Shown here: in pieces, positions 25,267 through 35,117 of the stretch
How the letters are laid out: every line of letters starts with the position of its first letter
Position numbering within the stretch: the stretch's first letter is position 1
NCBI GenBank assembly: GCA_964035575.1
Contig: OZ037863.1
Span: forward strand, 1,280,001 to 1,344,000
From: Rhynchopus sp. YZ270_cl-10
Taxonomy: Eukaryota > Euglenozoa > Diplonemea > Diplonemida > Diplonemidae
Reading direction: 5' to 3'
Length of the DNA stretch: 64,000 bases
The notes under the pieces: generated by a model
What the model was told of the DNA's origin: nothing
Seen by the model: only the letters and a program-made list of their open reading frames with translations
Database searches by the model: none
Translations under genes and position numbers: made by a program

Positions 25267-26754
25267 ATGCTGCTATTTGGACTATGTCTGTGCGTGCCTT
25301 ATGTGGCGTTTATGTTGAGCCTTCCAGATCGCCCTGACATTCCTCAGGACGCGATGCTTACGATGCACACACGCTATCATGCGCCGCACCTCCACCACCA
25401 CCGCCACCTCTCCACCTCACTTCCAACCCACATCACCACCCTCCGGAACGTCTCCAGCACCGCAGGCTGCACAGCGAGACCCCTCGACGCCCACCTCCCC
25501 CTTATCTTCTCTACTGAGGTCTTCTACAATGGAACGCTCCTCGCTGTCGCGAAGCGCACCTCAGAAGCAGACACACCCCACCACCCCCTCGCCATCTCCT
25601 TTGTCTACACAACGCGCGAAAAGAGTGTTTCTATTGAAAGGGCCGCTTTGGTGCCTCGAGAGGCCTTTTCGGTGGTGTGGGTGGAGGAGCCGAAGGTGCT
25701 GACGGTGCCAAATGAGATTCTGGTTGGAGTGCTTAAAGGGTATGCAATAGAAAGGTGGGGTGGTGTTATAGGATGTGCGGTGGCGTGTATTGTGGTGGGG
25801 TTGGTTGCCGGGGTGGCGCAGTTGCGGCAGCTTTATCGATCGTTTAATCGGTATAATCTTTCGTACGATGAGGACGATGGCTCATTCGAAGACGAACCCT
25901 CCTGGCGTAACATCTACGCCGATGTCTTCCGCCCCCCCCACGCCTCCTCCCTTCTCACCCTCCTCTCCGCCGTTACCTCGCTCTCGATTGGTACCCCTCT
26001 CTTTCTTCTCCCAACCCCACCCTGGTCCTTCCTTCCCATCCTTCTCTCTATACTCGTTTACACCTTTATTTCCGCATCGGCAACCGGAGGACTTCACGTA
26101 ACTGCCTCTAGTTTGTTTAATCCTCTAATGTTAAGTCTGTTAGCGGTGATTCCAGTCGCATTCGTGCTGTGGTGTATTGATGTGAAGGCGGTAGTACTGT
26201 GTGTGCCCCTATTTGGTGTCTATTATTATGTGGCGAAGGGTGTTGAAGGGGGTATGGGGTGGAAGACAAATAGCATTGTGAGGGAAGTGCCGGAGCAGCC
26301 GTGGTGGAACACATTGGGTGCCGCGGTGGTGTGGGGGGTGATTCCGTTTGGGGTGCAACGGTGGGTGCTGCTGCCGGCCATGCGGAATATCGTGGAGGAC
26401 CCCAGCACGTCCTCCGGGGTGGCGTTGGTCCTAGCCTGGTGCGCAGTGTGCACCGTCACCTTCGCCCTCTCCTTCATCCTGACCTACCAAACGCTGGACC
26501 ACGAGAACCACCACTGGTGGTGGAGGGCAATGTTCACCGCAGCCGGGTCGAGCCTCTTTCACTTAGCATGGATGGCGAAGGGGGAAGGCGGTGAGGAGGG
26601 GGTGTGGTGGTGGTGGCCTCGCGCGGTTCTGCTTTCGTTGCTTGCGGGGATGCCGTGGGTGTTTGTTGGTATGTATTCTATTTTAGGGGGAAATGATGAA
26701 GACGAACACCCTCTGTACCTTCCGCCAGCGAGAGGCTTTTGGGGTATCTTATAA
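25267..26754 (+). CDS. TM9SF / EMP70 (nonaspanin) family protein, short
   Basis: 495 residues. Nonaspanins are nine-span endosome/Golgi membrane proteins that sort other membrane proteins. Hallmarks: an N-terminal signal-like hydrophobic stretch; WRNIYADVFRPP (213-224, cf. W..VHGDVFRPP); VREVPEQPWW (338, cf. VREIPPQPWY); PFG in the sixth span; LTYQTLDHENHHWWWRAM (about 400-420). Nine hydrophobic segments can be drawn from about residue 163. It is shorter than the usual 580-670 residues: the lumenal domain is reduced, and the end lacks the FWFVRKIY..KxD tail with its retrieval signal. The last codons (ARGFWGIL) come from a dispersed M2 module. A GTATGT donor at 26669 leaves open a last exon downstream that I could not find. 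The gene may be 3' truncated. Confidence 0.85.
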   Translation: MLLFGLCLCVPYVAFMLSLPDRPDIPQDAMLTMHTRYHAPHLHHHRHLSTSLPTHITTLRNVSSTAGCTARPLDAHLPLIFSTEVFYNGTLLAVAKRTSEADTPHHPLAISFVYTTREKSVSIERAALVPREAFSVVWVEEPKVLTVPNEILVGVLKGYAIERWGGVIGCAVACIVVGLVAGVAQLRQLYRSFNRYNLSYDEDDGSFEDEPSWRNIYADVFRPPHASSLLTLLSAVTSLSIGTPLFLLPTPPWSFLPILLSILVYTFISASATGGLHVTASSLFNPLMLSLLAVIPVAFVLWCIDVKAVVLCVPLFGVYYYVAKGVEGGMGWKTNSIVREVPEQPWWNTLGAAVVWGVIPFGVQRWVLLPAMRNIVEDPSTSSGVALVLAWCAVCTVTFALSFILTYQTLDHENHHWWWRAMFTAAGSSLFHLAWMAKGEGGEEGVWWWWPRAVLLSLLAGMPWVFVGMYSILGGNDEDEHPLYLPPARGFWGIL

Positions 26755-26765
26755 ATCTTTTTCTG
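26727..26765 (+). repeat. M2 module overlapping the TM9SF stop
   Basis: gcgagaggctt..atcttataaatcttttt matches the M2 consensus (acgagaggctt, then atcttataaact, then a T run). It supplies the final codons and the stop of the TM9SF frame. Confidence 0.75.
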
Positions 26766-27600
26766 GGTGGAGAGCGTCGTTTCTGTACACCTGCGAAGCC
26801 CTTTTTTGGTTGTGCAGAAAACGGTCTTGAGAGAAACCAGAGGGGGGGGGGAAATACAGTCTCGGGTGTCCTACACTAATACAACAGTGCTCTCCACAAC
26901 AATAAAAAACATACCTTCCGTAGTACTAAAGGCTTCGGCCAACATTGAGTACAGACCCGAGTTCTACTATTAACTAATAACTCCGGCATCTACGGGTTCG
27001 TCGGCAACATTGGCAGGAAATGGGGTAAATATAGGTTAATGCATCCAAGTTTTCAAATTACACATTACACATCACATCATCCACAGGGCAGGCAGCATCT
27101 TTGCACGTAGTGCGGACGATATATTTAGCCTGCAGGGGCTGTGACTGACTGTGACTGAAAAAATGTTCAAACAGAATTGCTCCAAAAACCCCCGACACCT
27201 AGCCTTGGGGGATTCAGGGGGGAAAATTGGTACTATGATGCGTTGGTGCTCTTTCTCTTTGAACAATATCCTAACCTTTCGAAGAGAAGTCTCACAAGCA
27301 TTACAAGCATGCGAGAGAGACATTCAATTATTGATGTTTCTAAGGTTGAGGTCCACCCCGGTACACCCGGTCATTGTACCAAGGTACACTGTTCACGAGG
27401 CGGGCTGTTGTGTTTCAAATTAATTTCTAATTTTTTACTTCAGCTGCTTCAGCTTTCCCTTTTCTTCTGCGTTTCGAGATATCCAGCAACAGAGAATGCA
27501 CCTCCTCCTCCTCCTCCTCCCCCCTTTTTGTGTTCTCCCTCAACCTTTTCTCTCTTTTTTTTCACCATTTCGCGAACTACTCCCCTCACTACACCAGGCA
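26766..27600 (+). other. spacer with M7, M6 and M3 modules
   Basis: M7 3' part (about 26868-26905), M6 (26917-26970) and M3 (27350-27425). Otherwise low-complexity DNA, then pyrimidine tracts with an acaccag at 27597 that could serve the next gene as splice acceptor. Confidence 0.6.
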
Positions 27601-27703
27601 TTTATTTCCGTTTTTCTTTTTTTCTTTTTTTCTTTTTTCAATTTTTTCTTGAAAACAAAGAAAAAAAGGTTTCTTCACCCCCTACGTTTTCGAAAAGAAA
27701 AAA

Positions 27704-28870
27704 ATGGACATCCGGGTATGCTTCACTGAGGTGTCGCAGGTTGTCATGCTTGAGGTGCCGCAGGATGCAACAACTCAGACACTGCGGGAGCTGTGCGCGG
27801 ACGCCTTCCTTGCGCACTGCACGACTCAGATGGAGGCAGAGGGGATGCACACCCCACCCGCACACGACCTGCACCTTGCCTTCGACGGCATCCCGCTGCA
27901 GGACCCCACTGAGCGCATCGCCGACCTGGGCATCACAGCTGACCACACCCTCTCTGCCTCCTGGGGCCTCCACTGGCAGGAGGGCAACGTACCCTGCAGA
28001 TGGGAAGGCACTGCGATTGCTGTGTCCCCTTCTGGAGGGGCGTGTGTGGTGGCACACCCATCAGGGCATGCGCATCTCTGGAATATGAGGGAGAACGCAC
28101 CGCAGGAGCACATCTCGGTGGACCCTGTCCACGACAACTTCAAGCACATCTGCGCTGTGGGGAACAACGTTGCCGCCAGCGTCTCTGGTGCGATCCAGTT
28201 CTTTTCCTTCGAAGCTGGCCTCCCCAAGGACCACATGGAGATCGAGACTACATCACGCTGTCTCAGCCTTGCGTTTGCCTGCAACAAACTGTATCTCTTT
28301 GAGGAAGCCTCTGCCAATTCTACGCCCTCTGCGCGCATCTTCGCTGTGCACAACGATGAGGTTCCTGTCGAGCAGGACGAACTCCCACTACACCACAAGA
28401 CACAGGTCAGCTCCGCCGTAGTCTCGCAATGTGGCCGTCTGCTTTGCTCTTCTGCAGAACGCTCGAATAAAGTATGGTGCAACGAAGCTGGCGTCACCTT
28501 TGAACTATCCGGACACCGTGCTGTGGTCACCAGCCTTGCAGTAGGCCCTGGGGTAGGCACCGCGCTGTCTCTCGTCTCTGGTGGAATGGACAAACAGGTG
28601 TGCGTCTGGGACCTGGCAACGCGAACCCTCAAGCACACCTTGAAGGGGCACAGTGGGGTGGTGCGTGCTGTGTCGCTGTCGCCTTGCGGCTCCTGGGTGC
28701 TCTCGGCTTCACGGGATGCGTCGGTGCTGCAATGGGACGCAGAGCATGGTGGAGCCCCGCACCGTAGTTTCAAGTCCTCTGGCCCAGTGACATCCCTCGC
28801 AGTAAGCCCCTGCTCCCAATGGGCAGTCTTCAGTGGAAAGGCGAAGCAGGTGGAAGTGGTGCGTCTGTGA
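27704..28870 (+). CDS. ubiquitin-like plus WD40 protein
   Basis: 388 residues, no introns. Residues 1-87 look like a ubiquitin-like fold: a beta-hairpin, LRELCADAFLAHC helix, then LHLAFDGIPLQD and IADLGITADHTL, matching the usual L..dG..L.d...i.dlgI pattern. The rest is a WD40 propeller: clear blades are GTAIAVSPSG..HLWNM (about 105-130), GHRAVVTSLAV..VCVWDL (about 267-305), GHSGVVRAVSLSPCG..VLQWD (about 314-346) and a last blade ending VEVVRL; seven blades fit the length. Such proteins act as binding platforms. The function here is unknown. The 3' end of an M3 module (gggctttgtattttaagtca) starts about 20 bases after the stop. Confidence 0.75.
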   Translation: MDIRVCFTEVSQVVMLEVPQDATTQTLRELCADAFLAHCTTQMEAEGMHTPPAHDLHLAFDGIPLQDPTERIADLGITADHTLSASWGLHWQEGNVPCRWEGTAIAVSPSGGACVVAHPSGHAHLWNMRENAPQEHISVDPVHDNFKHICAVGNNVAASVSGAIQFFSFEAGLPKDHMEIETTSRCLSLAFACNKLYLFEEASANSTPSARIFAVHNDEVPVEQDELPLHHKTQVSSAVVSQCGRLLCSSAERSNKVWCNEAGVTFELSGHRAVVTSLAVGPGVGTALSLVSGGMDKQVCVWDLATRTLKHTLKGHSGVVRAVSLSPCGSWVLSASRDASVLQWDAEHGGAPHRSFKSSGPVTSLAVSPCSQWAVFSGKAKQVEVVRL

Positions 28871-30011
28871 GAGGTGCTGTTTTTTTTTTAGGGCTTTGTA
28901 TTTTAAGTCAACTTTTTTTTTAGCAAAAGGAAAATGAACGTAAATACAGAGGAAGGTGGTGCGCGGGATTTGTCCAAAAGAAATAATATATATGGCGCAG
29001 TACATCCTTCCTGGGTGACTGCGCGAAGTGCGACTCAATATTTCATACAAACAAAAAAAACAACTCCTCCCCCTCTCTCTCTCTCTCTCTCTTACCTTGT
29101 TTTGGAAAATATTTTATAGGTGTGCCGTCTGTAGGTGGCGTGCCTTTCCAAAGACGGGGATAACTTTTTGAATAGTCGGAATGCCTACCTCCGTCTATTT
29201 TGGTGATTGTCAAATAAACGAATAAAAAAATATAGTGGAACACACTCTAGGGCACGCGCACGGCCGTACGTACGCGTACGCCGCACGTACGCCGTGCGCA
29301 CTTTCTGAAAATTTGCGGCGCACGCGTGCGCACGTATTTGCGCACGGCACTTATTCAACGTAGGAAGCCTAGCTCCTATACGTTGCCCTTTGTTGTACTG
29401 TACCAGCCCCTATGCGCAGGGGGTTATCCCGGATTACAGCGCACTTCGAGAAAGGCGGAGAAACGCGTCTCACCCTCCTCTGATAGACGTCATGCGTCGG
29501 TTGCCGCCGCAGGCGGAGTACAACAGGTGCCCCAACGGGCCAAAGTCTCGGGGGTTTTGCCGGATATTTTTTCATCCTTCACAAGTACTGCCGTACATAC
29601 TGCCGTGTGCACGCCGTGCGCAGTGCGCACGGTGCGCCGTGCGCACTTTCTCAGAATTCGCTGCGCACGCGTGCGCGCGCAGCATAGCTCTAGGGTGGCT
29701 ACACTAATACAACCAAGTTTTCAAAAAAAGAAAAATGTCTTTTTTCGGAAGAACCCATTGTCTTATATTTGCTATTTCAATGATTTAATTTGACAAAAAA
29801 AAAATTGTATGGATTGGCAAAACAAAGCAAAAAAAAAAAAACATTCTTTTCCCTGACTTACGTCAAGACAGCTTTTCTTTTTTTTCAGGGAAGGGAGAAA
29901 AATAGTACATTTCTTGAAAAGATGTGAGTATTCATCTTTTTCCAATTTTTCAATAAAAAAAATTCTCCTTAGTTTTTTTTGAAGGTGTCTAAGCAATGCT
30001 TCGAACCATCT
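28871..30011. other. spacer with interrupted M7 and M2 modules
   Basis: No gene. It contains the M3 3' end (28890-28915), a CT-dinucleotide run (29070-29092), and an M7 module split by a 435-bp insertion (next entry). It ends in an M2 module (29976-30013) that copy B of the composite element splits. Confidence 0.65.
29253..29687. mobile_element. 435-bp insertion with 8-bp target duplication
   Basis: CTCTAGGG occurs at 29245-29252 and 29688-29695, and removing the insert plus one copy restores an M7 module (gcacactctagggtggctac). Both ends are made of GCGCACG/CGTGCGC words that pair with each other, but the outermost bases do not form a clean TIR. The 8-bp duplication suggests hAT, but the class is not certain. 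No coding capacity. Confidence 0.75.
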
Positions 30012-30729
30012 TACACGGCGGGGCTGTGTCACACCTGTGACACAGCTGAGGGTGTGTAACTTTCAATGATATGCGACATTTTGTGACAGTGTCACCGTGA
30101 CACTGTCACAAGCTGTGTGACACTGTCACAAATCGTGTGACACTGTCACGGTGACACTGTCACAAGTCGTGTGACACTGTCTCCGTGACAGTGTCACAGT
30201 GGTGTGACACAGTCACAGTGGTGTGACACAGTCACAGTGGCTATTGCCTCCCAGGGAAAGGGACTCTCAAAAATTTTTTTTTGCCCAAAACAGGGCTAAT
30301 TTCGACGATTTGAGGCCATTAAAAGCAAAAACTGGCACTTTTGAGCATCTGTGGGGGTCTAAAACGCGGTTTGCGCACCCGATTTTTCGTGGTTTTTGCC
30401 GTAGACAATTTTTTTCTTTAAAAAGTCAATCTGAGGTTTTCTTTGGATTTTTTGGGCCATTTTATGACCTACCACGCCCGATCTCGGGCGGGGAAAAAAA
30501 AATTTTTTTTTAGTCAAAAATCGCCCTTATCTAACCACTGTTTAGGTAGGTTCTGGGGGCTGGTGCTGATATACATGCATGTCCATTCCACAGGTTGCGG
30601 GGGTCCCAGATGTTGCCCGGGTAAAGGGTCATATGATGTATATAATTGCACAGTTTATACAGTGCAAACTGTTGTTTCATTAGATGCGATGCAATGACAG
30701 AGTATTGTTGCTTTATTTCCTTTCAGTCC

Positions 30730-32690
30730 TCAGTTGTTCAGGTCACTAATATTCCAGCATATATTGATGATACTGCCTGGTTTGGTTGTATGACCATAAT
30801 GTTTGCAATGTATAGCTAGCTTTCGTAAAACACGTCAGCATGCCCAGGCGAGCCGGACAGTCGCACAAGTACTCGTTGGCTGCGACGCGTCGGAGGCGGC
30901 TTGTGGTCTGCAGGAGGCCTCCCAACACGTGCTGACCGGGCGACATGTATGTCGCACCCGTGAGCACCTTCGCTGCCTTCCGGTGGAGCACGAGGGTGTC
31001 ATGTGGGTCGCAGGGAGTCGGCTGCCGTCAGGTAGACAGCTCGTCCTGAGCTGAGTGGAGGTTGTTCACTGAAGAGTCTGGCTCATCAGTTGGTGCATGT
31101 CACTACACCCGTTTTCCATCACCTTCGACACATTGCTGGCGAGGGAGATCGGGCTGCACGACGCGGGTCATGTCGTGTCTTTTCCTTTTTGTGTAGTGGG
31201 ATCACCGTTACTGTCGTCGACGACTCCGGGATAACTGCCGTCGTCCAGGAGAGGTTGCGCATATGTAGGAGTGCTCGCGGTGCTCCATCACCGAGGTGTT
31301 GAAGCCATTCGTTGTGGACCCCGTCTGGGCCAGTGGACCCGACCTCACATCTCCTAACTAGCGGCCGTGTTCCAGCAGAAACAAATCAACAAATCAATAT
31401 TTTTCTTGTGCTGCTGCTTTGTTGACCATCCCGAACCAGAGGGAGTAGGTCTCGTTCAGGTTTGTGCGCTTCGCCGTTTTTGCAGTGCTCTCCTCCGAGA
31501 ATTCAATCGGAACGTGGTCGGAGGCCCTTCGACGAGTGTAATCCATCCCTGGTATCCAACCTTTCAGAAGTCATCACAATGTCGGGCCCCATAGCGTCTT
31601 AGTGTGTCCCAGGATACGGTGGTGCGCATTCACGTCCCCTGCAATCGCCACCTTCCCCTGTGGGCAGTTCTCAAACGTTGCAATCGTCACATCGTGTGTC
31701 ATTTTTGTGCAGGCCTGCCGCACTTGGCCTGTCCACATTGCAGAATCTCACACCTTCCACTACGTCAAGTCTGTCTGTCACGCAGCTCTCTGGAGAAGTG
31801 AAGTTGTGTTTGGATGTGCGTGTGGTGTGGACGTCGGTCGCGGTGCCGCCTCCCGATGTCATCGCCCCCTTCGCACCCTCCACACGCTTTTGAGTACGCA
31901 TGCGTTTGTATAGCATGTGTACGTGCGACAAGAACACCTCCCTGTACGAGATGATCTTCAACAGCGGTGATACGAAGTCTGCCGTGTCGAGACTGGACAA
32001 AGCCACCAGGTTGAGGTGATTCTCGGATATCTTTGCGATGATCCTCGTTAGGCTTATGTCGTTTCTGCATGGTGGGCGAGAATATGCAACGAAAGGCGAC
32101 GAAAGAAGGTTTCGGTCCCCACGGGAAGCATGGTCCACTCAGCCAACCTCCCATAACGACTGCGTTCTCGTTGCGTGTACGGTTTTGAAATCCGCTGCCG
32201 CAAAATAACGCACTACCGACTCCATTGTGGAGTGTCGGGTCAGGAGAATGATCTCTTCCAGTGGTTGCGCTGCTCCTCTGCGGAGGGAGCGGGACGTTAT
32301 GATCCTGCTCCGGTAGTAGGGACCGTCCCGTGTATCTGCCTAACTGGAGGGTCGGCTTTCGTTTGGCACCAGTGCAGTAGTTTCTGATTCTTCCGTCACC
32401 TCCTGTTTTCAGGCGCACAACATCTGAAGCCCGCGCTGCGACCACCCAGCACATCCAGATGCCAGATGGCTAGCTTCGTCGTGCAGCACCTGCATCATGC
32501 GAAACACCTCGTCCTGCGTCGCTGGCACCGCTCTTCGATGCGAGTGCAGAGCTCCTTCTCGAAGGGCCCTCCGGAAACAAGCGTTAAGTCTCCTTTACCG
32601 TCACGAACAACAACAAAAGAGTGGGAAGAAGGCAACATGTTTCAGCAAAACAAAATTTTAGATTGCAAGCTGTTATGTTGGGTCAAATGT
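30730..32690 (-). mobile_element. degenerate LINE carried in copy B
   Basis: The same relic as 15710-17660, read on the - strand: post-RT segment about 30830-31000, RT fingers about 31100-31330, endonuclease pieces about 31490-31770. It shares the missing palm and the same disrupted frames, so it adds no intact coding capacity. Confidence 0.8.
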
Positions 32691-33033
32691 CGGAATAGGC
32701 AAACCCGCAACCCGGCGTTTCTTTCTTCTTCTCTTTCTCTTCGAAGCAACAACCCAACCGATCGAGCGGATCAGAACGCAACGATGTGAACGTTGCGAAC
32801 CGAACCAACCCAACGCCACCGGTCTGAACGCAACGGCCCGAACCGAACGCACGGAACCAACGCAACGCAACGAATGCAACCGATCTGTACGCAGCAAACC
32901 GAACGCAACCAACGCAACGAGTGGTTACAAAACGCAACCCACCTTCGGTGGGCTCAGACTCGTGCCAGTGGTGCGGGCAAACCCGCCCTGTGTGTGGGCC
33001 GATATTGACAGGTCTTTGACACAAAGGGGTCCA

Positions 33034-33153
33034 TACCCAGTACCCAGTACCCAGTACCCAGTACCCAGTACCCAGTACCCAGTACCCAGTACCCAGTACC
33101 CAGTACCCAGTACCCAGTACCCAGTACCCAGTACCCAGTACCCAGTACCCAGT
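33034..33153 (-). repeat. GGGTACT heptamer array in copy B, about 17 copies
   Basis: Reverse complement of the 54-copy array in copy A. Confidence 0.95.
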
Positions 33154-33315
33154 GGGTATTCCTTAAGGTTGTGACAGTGTCACACAGGTATGTGACACTG
33201 TCACAAGTCGTGTGACACTGTCTCCGTGACACTGTCACACATTTTGTGACACTGTCTCCGTGACAGTGTCACAAAATGTGTGACAGTGTCACATGTGACA
33301 CAGCCCCGCCGTGTA

Positions 33316-35010
33316 CAAAAAAAAAACATTTTTTTTTCATTGTGTGGGTGTCGAGTAACAAGCGGCAGTGTTGCTGTACATTGTTATCTTTTTATTTTCT
33401 CCTTTAAAGTTTGGGTACATTTAGTGCACCCTATTATACCATCTATTCAGTAGAATAGTTCGTATATGAAACAATCCTTTATAGTCTAGTTTTTTTCTTC
33501 TTTTGTGAGTGTTTTTTTTTTACTTTTCTTTCATTTTCCAGTTTTTTTTTTCTCCTTTTCTTTTTTACTATCTCCGTATCAGAGCTTTCGCAGCAGAATA
33601 ACGACGTGACAACAATTTGGATTTCATGTCAACGCAACCCAAATTATTTTCACGTTTTTGCTGGCGATTCCTGTGCACGATTCACTCTTATTGTTTTCTC
33701 TCTCTCTCTCCATTTTTTTTGAAGATGTATGTACACAACGAAGCACATTCATTTTCAAAAAAAAATTTCTCTTTTAATGTTCACCGTCGCCGAGACGTTG
33801 GACACTGCCTTTTAAAAAAATCTCCTTTTTTTTCCCCCTTTTTTTTGCTGTCCTTTTCTTTTTTCTGCATTTTTTTCCCCCTCTAAATGCAATGTGTTGC
33901 TGTATTCCAGGCAACACCCGTTTTTACAAAAAGAGTTGTTACAATGACATGATGCAATTGGGATGTGGACATGATACCCTCATCCCAAAGCTAAGGTCTA
34001 TGATCAGGCAGCATTTCCGGTTTTCAAAAAAAAAAAAAAAATGTGACAGTGGAGATTGCACAACTGGCAACACAATTGAGGCAACTACACTACTAAAAGG
34101 GAGGAAACCGCGGTTGCCTGCAAACAGAGTCCTAGACCAATGCAACAATAACATAGCCGGGTTTTGTGTCAATAGCAGATTTGTTTTGCACCAGGCACAT
34201 TGCATCTCCAATTTTATTATTTTTTTATTTTTTACCACCCTGCATCCACCGATCAACGGTGGGGCATTTGCACTTTCAACTCCTATTTTTTCTCTCTTTT
34301 TTTTGAAATTATTTTCTCCAAAAACCGGTTTGAAAACCAGGTTTACCCCCAACAGCTATACCTGGCTCCAGCGCTCAATGGTTTGCATTTTCCCCTCTAA
34401 TTTGAGTGCACCCCCACCACCCCCACCACCCCACCTGCAAAACAAGAGCAGGAAAAATAACACAAAAAAAAAAAAACTTCACAAAATGTATCGTTTCCCC
34501 CAGAAACATAGTTTAGGTTCAGCTTCCCAACATTTCCCCCTTTTTTTTTTCCTCTTCGAAATGGATGTAGGACTGCAATGCTTGGGCCACCTCCACCTCC
34601 ACCTCCACCCCTCATGTACCAAGGTACACTGTGAAGTACAGAGGTGTGTGCACGAGAGGCACGTCCATCTGACAAGCTTTCTTTCTTCTTCTTTTTTTGT
34701 GTTATTTTCCCTCCTTTTTGTACATTTAGTGCACCCTATTATACCTTCTATTCAGTAGAATAGTTCGTATATGAAACAATTTGTTCTCCTCCTTTTTTGC
34801 AATCCCGCTTCGGTAGGAAGTACGAACCTAATAAATGTACGTATCCCGTCTTCTCATGACTGTGATTCCTCTTCGGAAGTTTGGTTTGATTGTTTCGATA
34901 ACTCACACACATATCAGATATTTTCTCCTTGAATATCCTTTAGATGTGCACAAGAGGCGCATTTACCTTAGTTTTTTTTTCTCTCTTTTTCTCTCTTTTT
35001 GGAACATTTT
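33316..35010 (+). other. module mosaic with a 60-bp repeat pair
   Basis: 33412-33472 and 34718-34778 share about 60 bp (tacatttagtgcaccctat, then tctattcagtagaatagttc) with one or two differences. Also present are M8 (34043-34098), M1 (34237-34285), M3 (34562-34640), M5 (34647-34680) and M5 (34941-34975). No gene. Confidence 0.65.
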
Positions 35011-35117
35011 CACCTGATTTTTACCCCGCGAAAGGGTGTGTAAAGGCTGAGAAAAATGGGTGGGGTTTGGCCTATACGGGCCTTTACGGGCGCCTAACGC
35101 GGGGTTTAAATCAGGTG
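35011..35117. mobile_element. 107-bp MITE, CACCTGATTTTTACC family
   Basis: Second copy of the family at 9377-9523, with CACCTGATTTTTACCCCGCG at the left and the matching but diverged complement at the right. The centre (aaatgggtgggg, ttacgggc) is also shared. ATTTT lies near both outer borders. Confidence 0.75.

Larger units (their letters stand above)
30014..33313 (-). mobile_element. TA-flanked composite TIR element, copy B (inverted)
   Basis: 3.3 kb, the reverse complement of copy A, with the same 20-bp ends and TA at 30012-30013 and 33314-33315. Excision with one TA rejoins an M2 module (cgaaccatcttacaaaaa). Differences from copy A: no hAT insertion, a shorter heptamer array, and small gains or losses in the subterminal palindromes. 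The LINE-derived frames differ from copy A by only a few residues, so the two copies separated recently. Confidence 0.85.

Noticed and set aside
33412-33472. Spliced-leader, U6 or 5S RNA gene
   Set aside because: No match to conserved cores of these RNAs that I know, and no clear promoter or terminator context.
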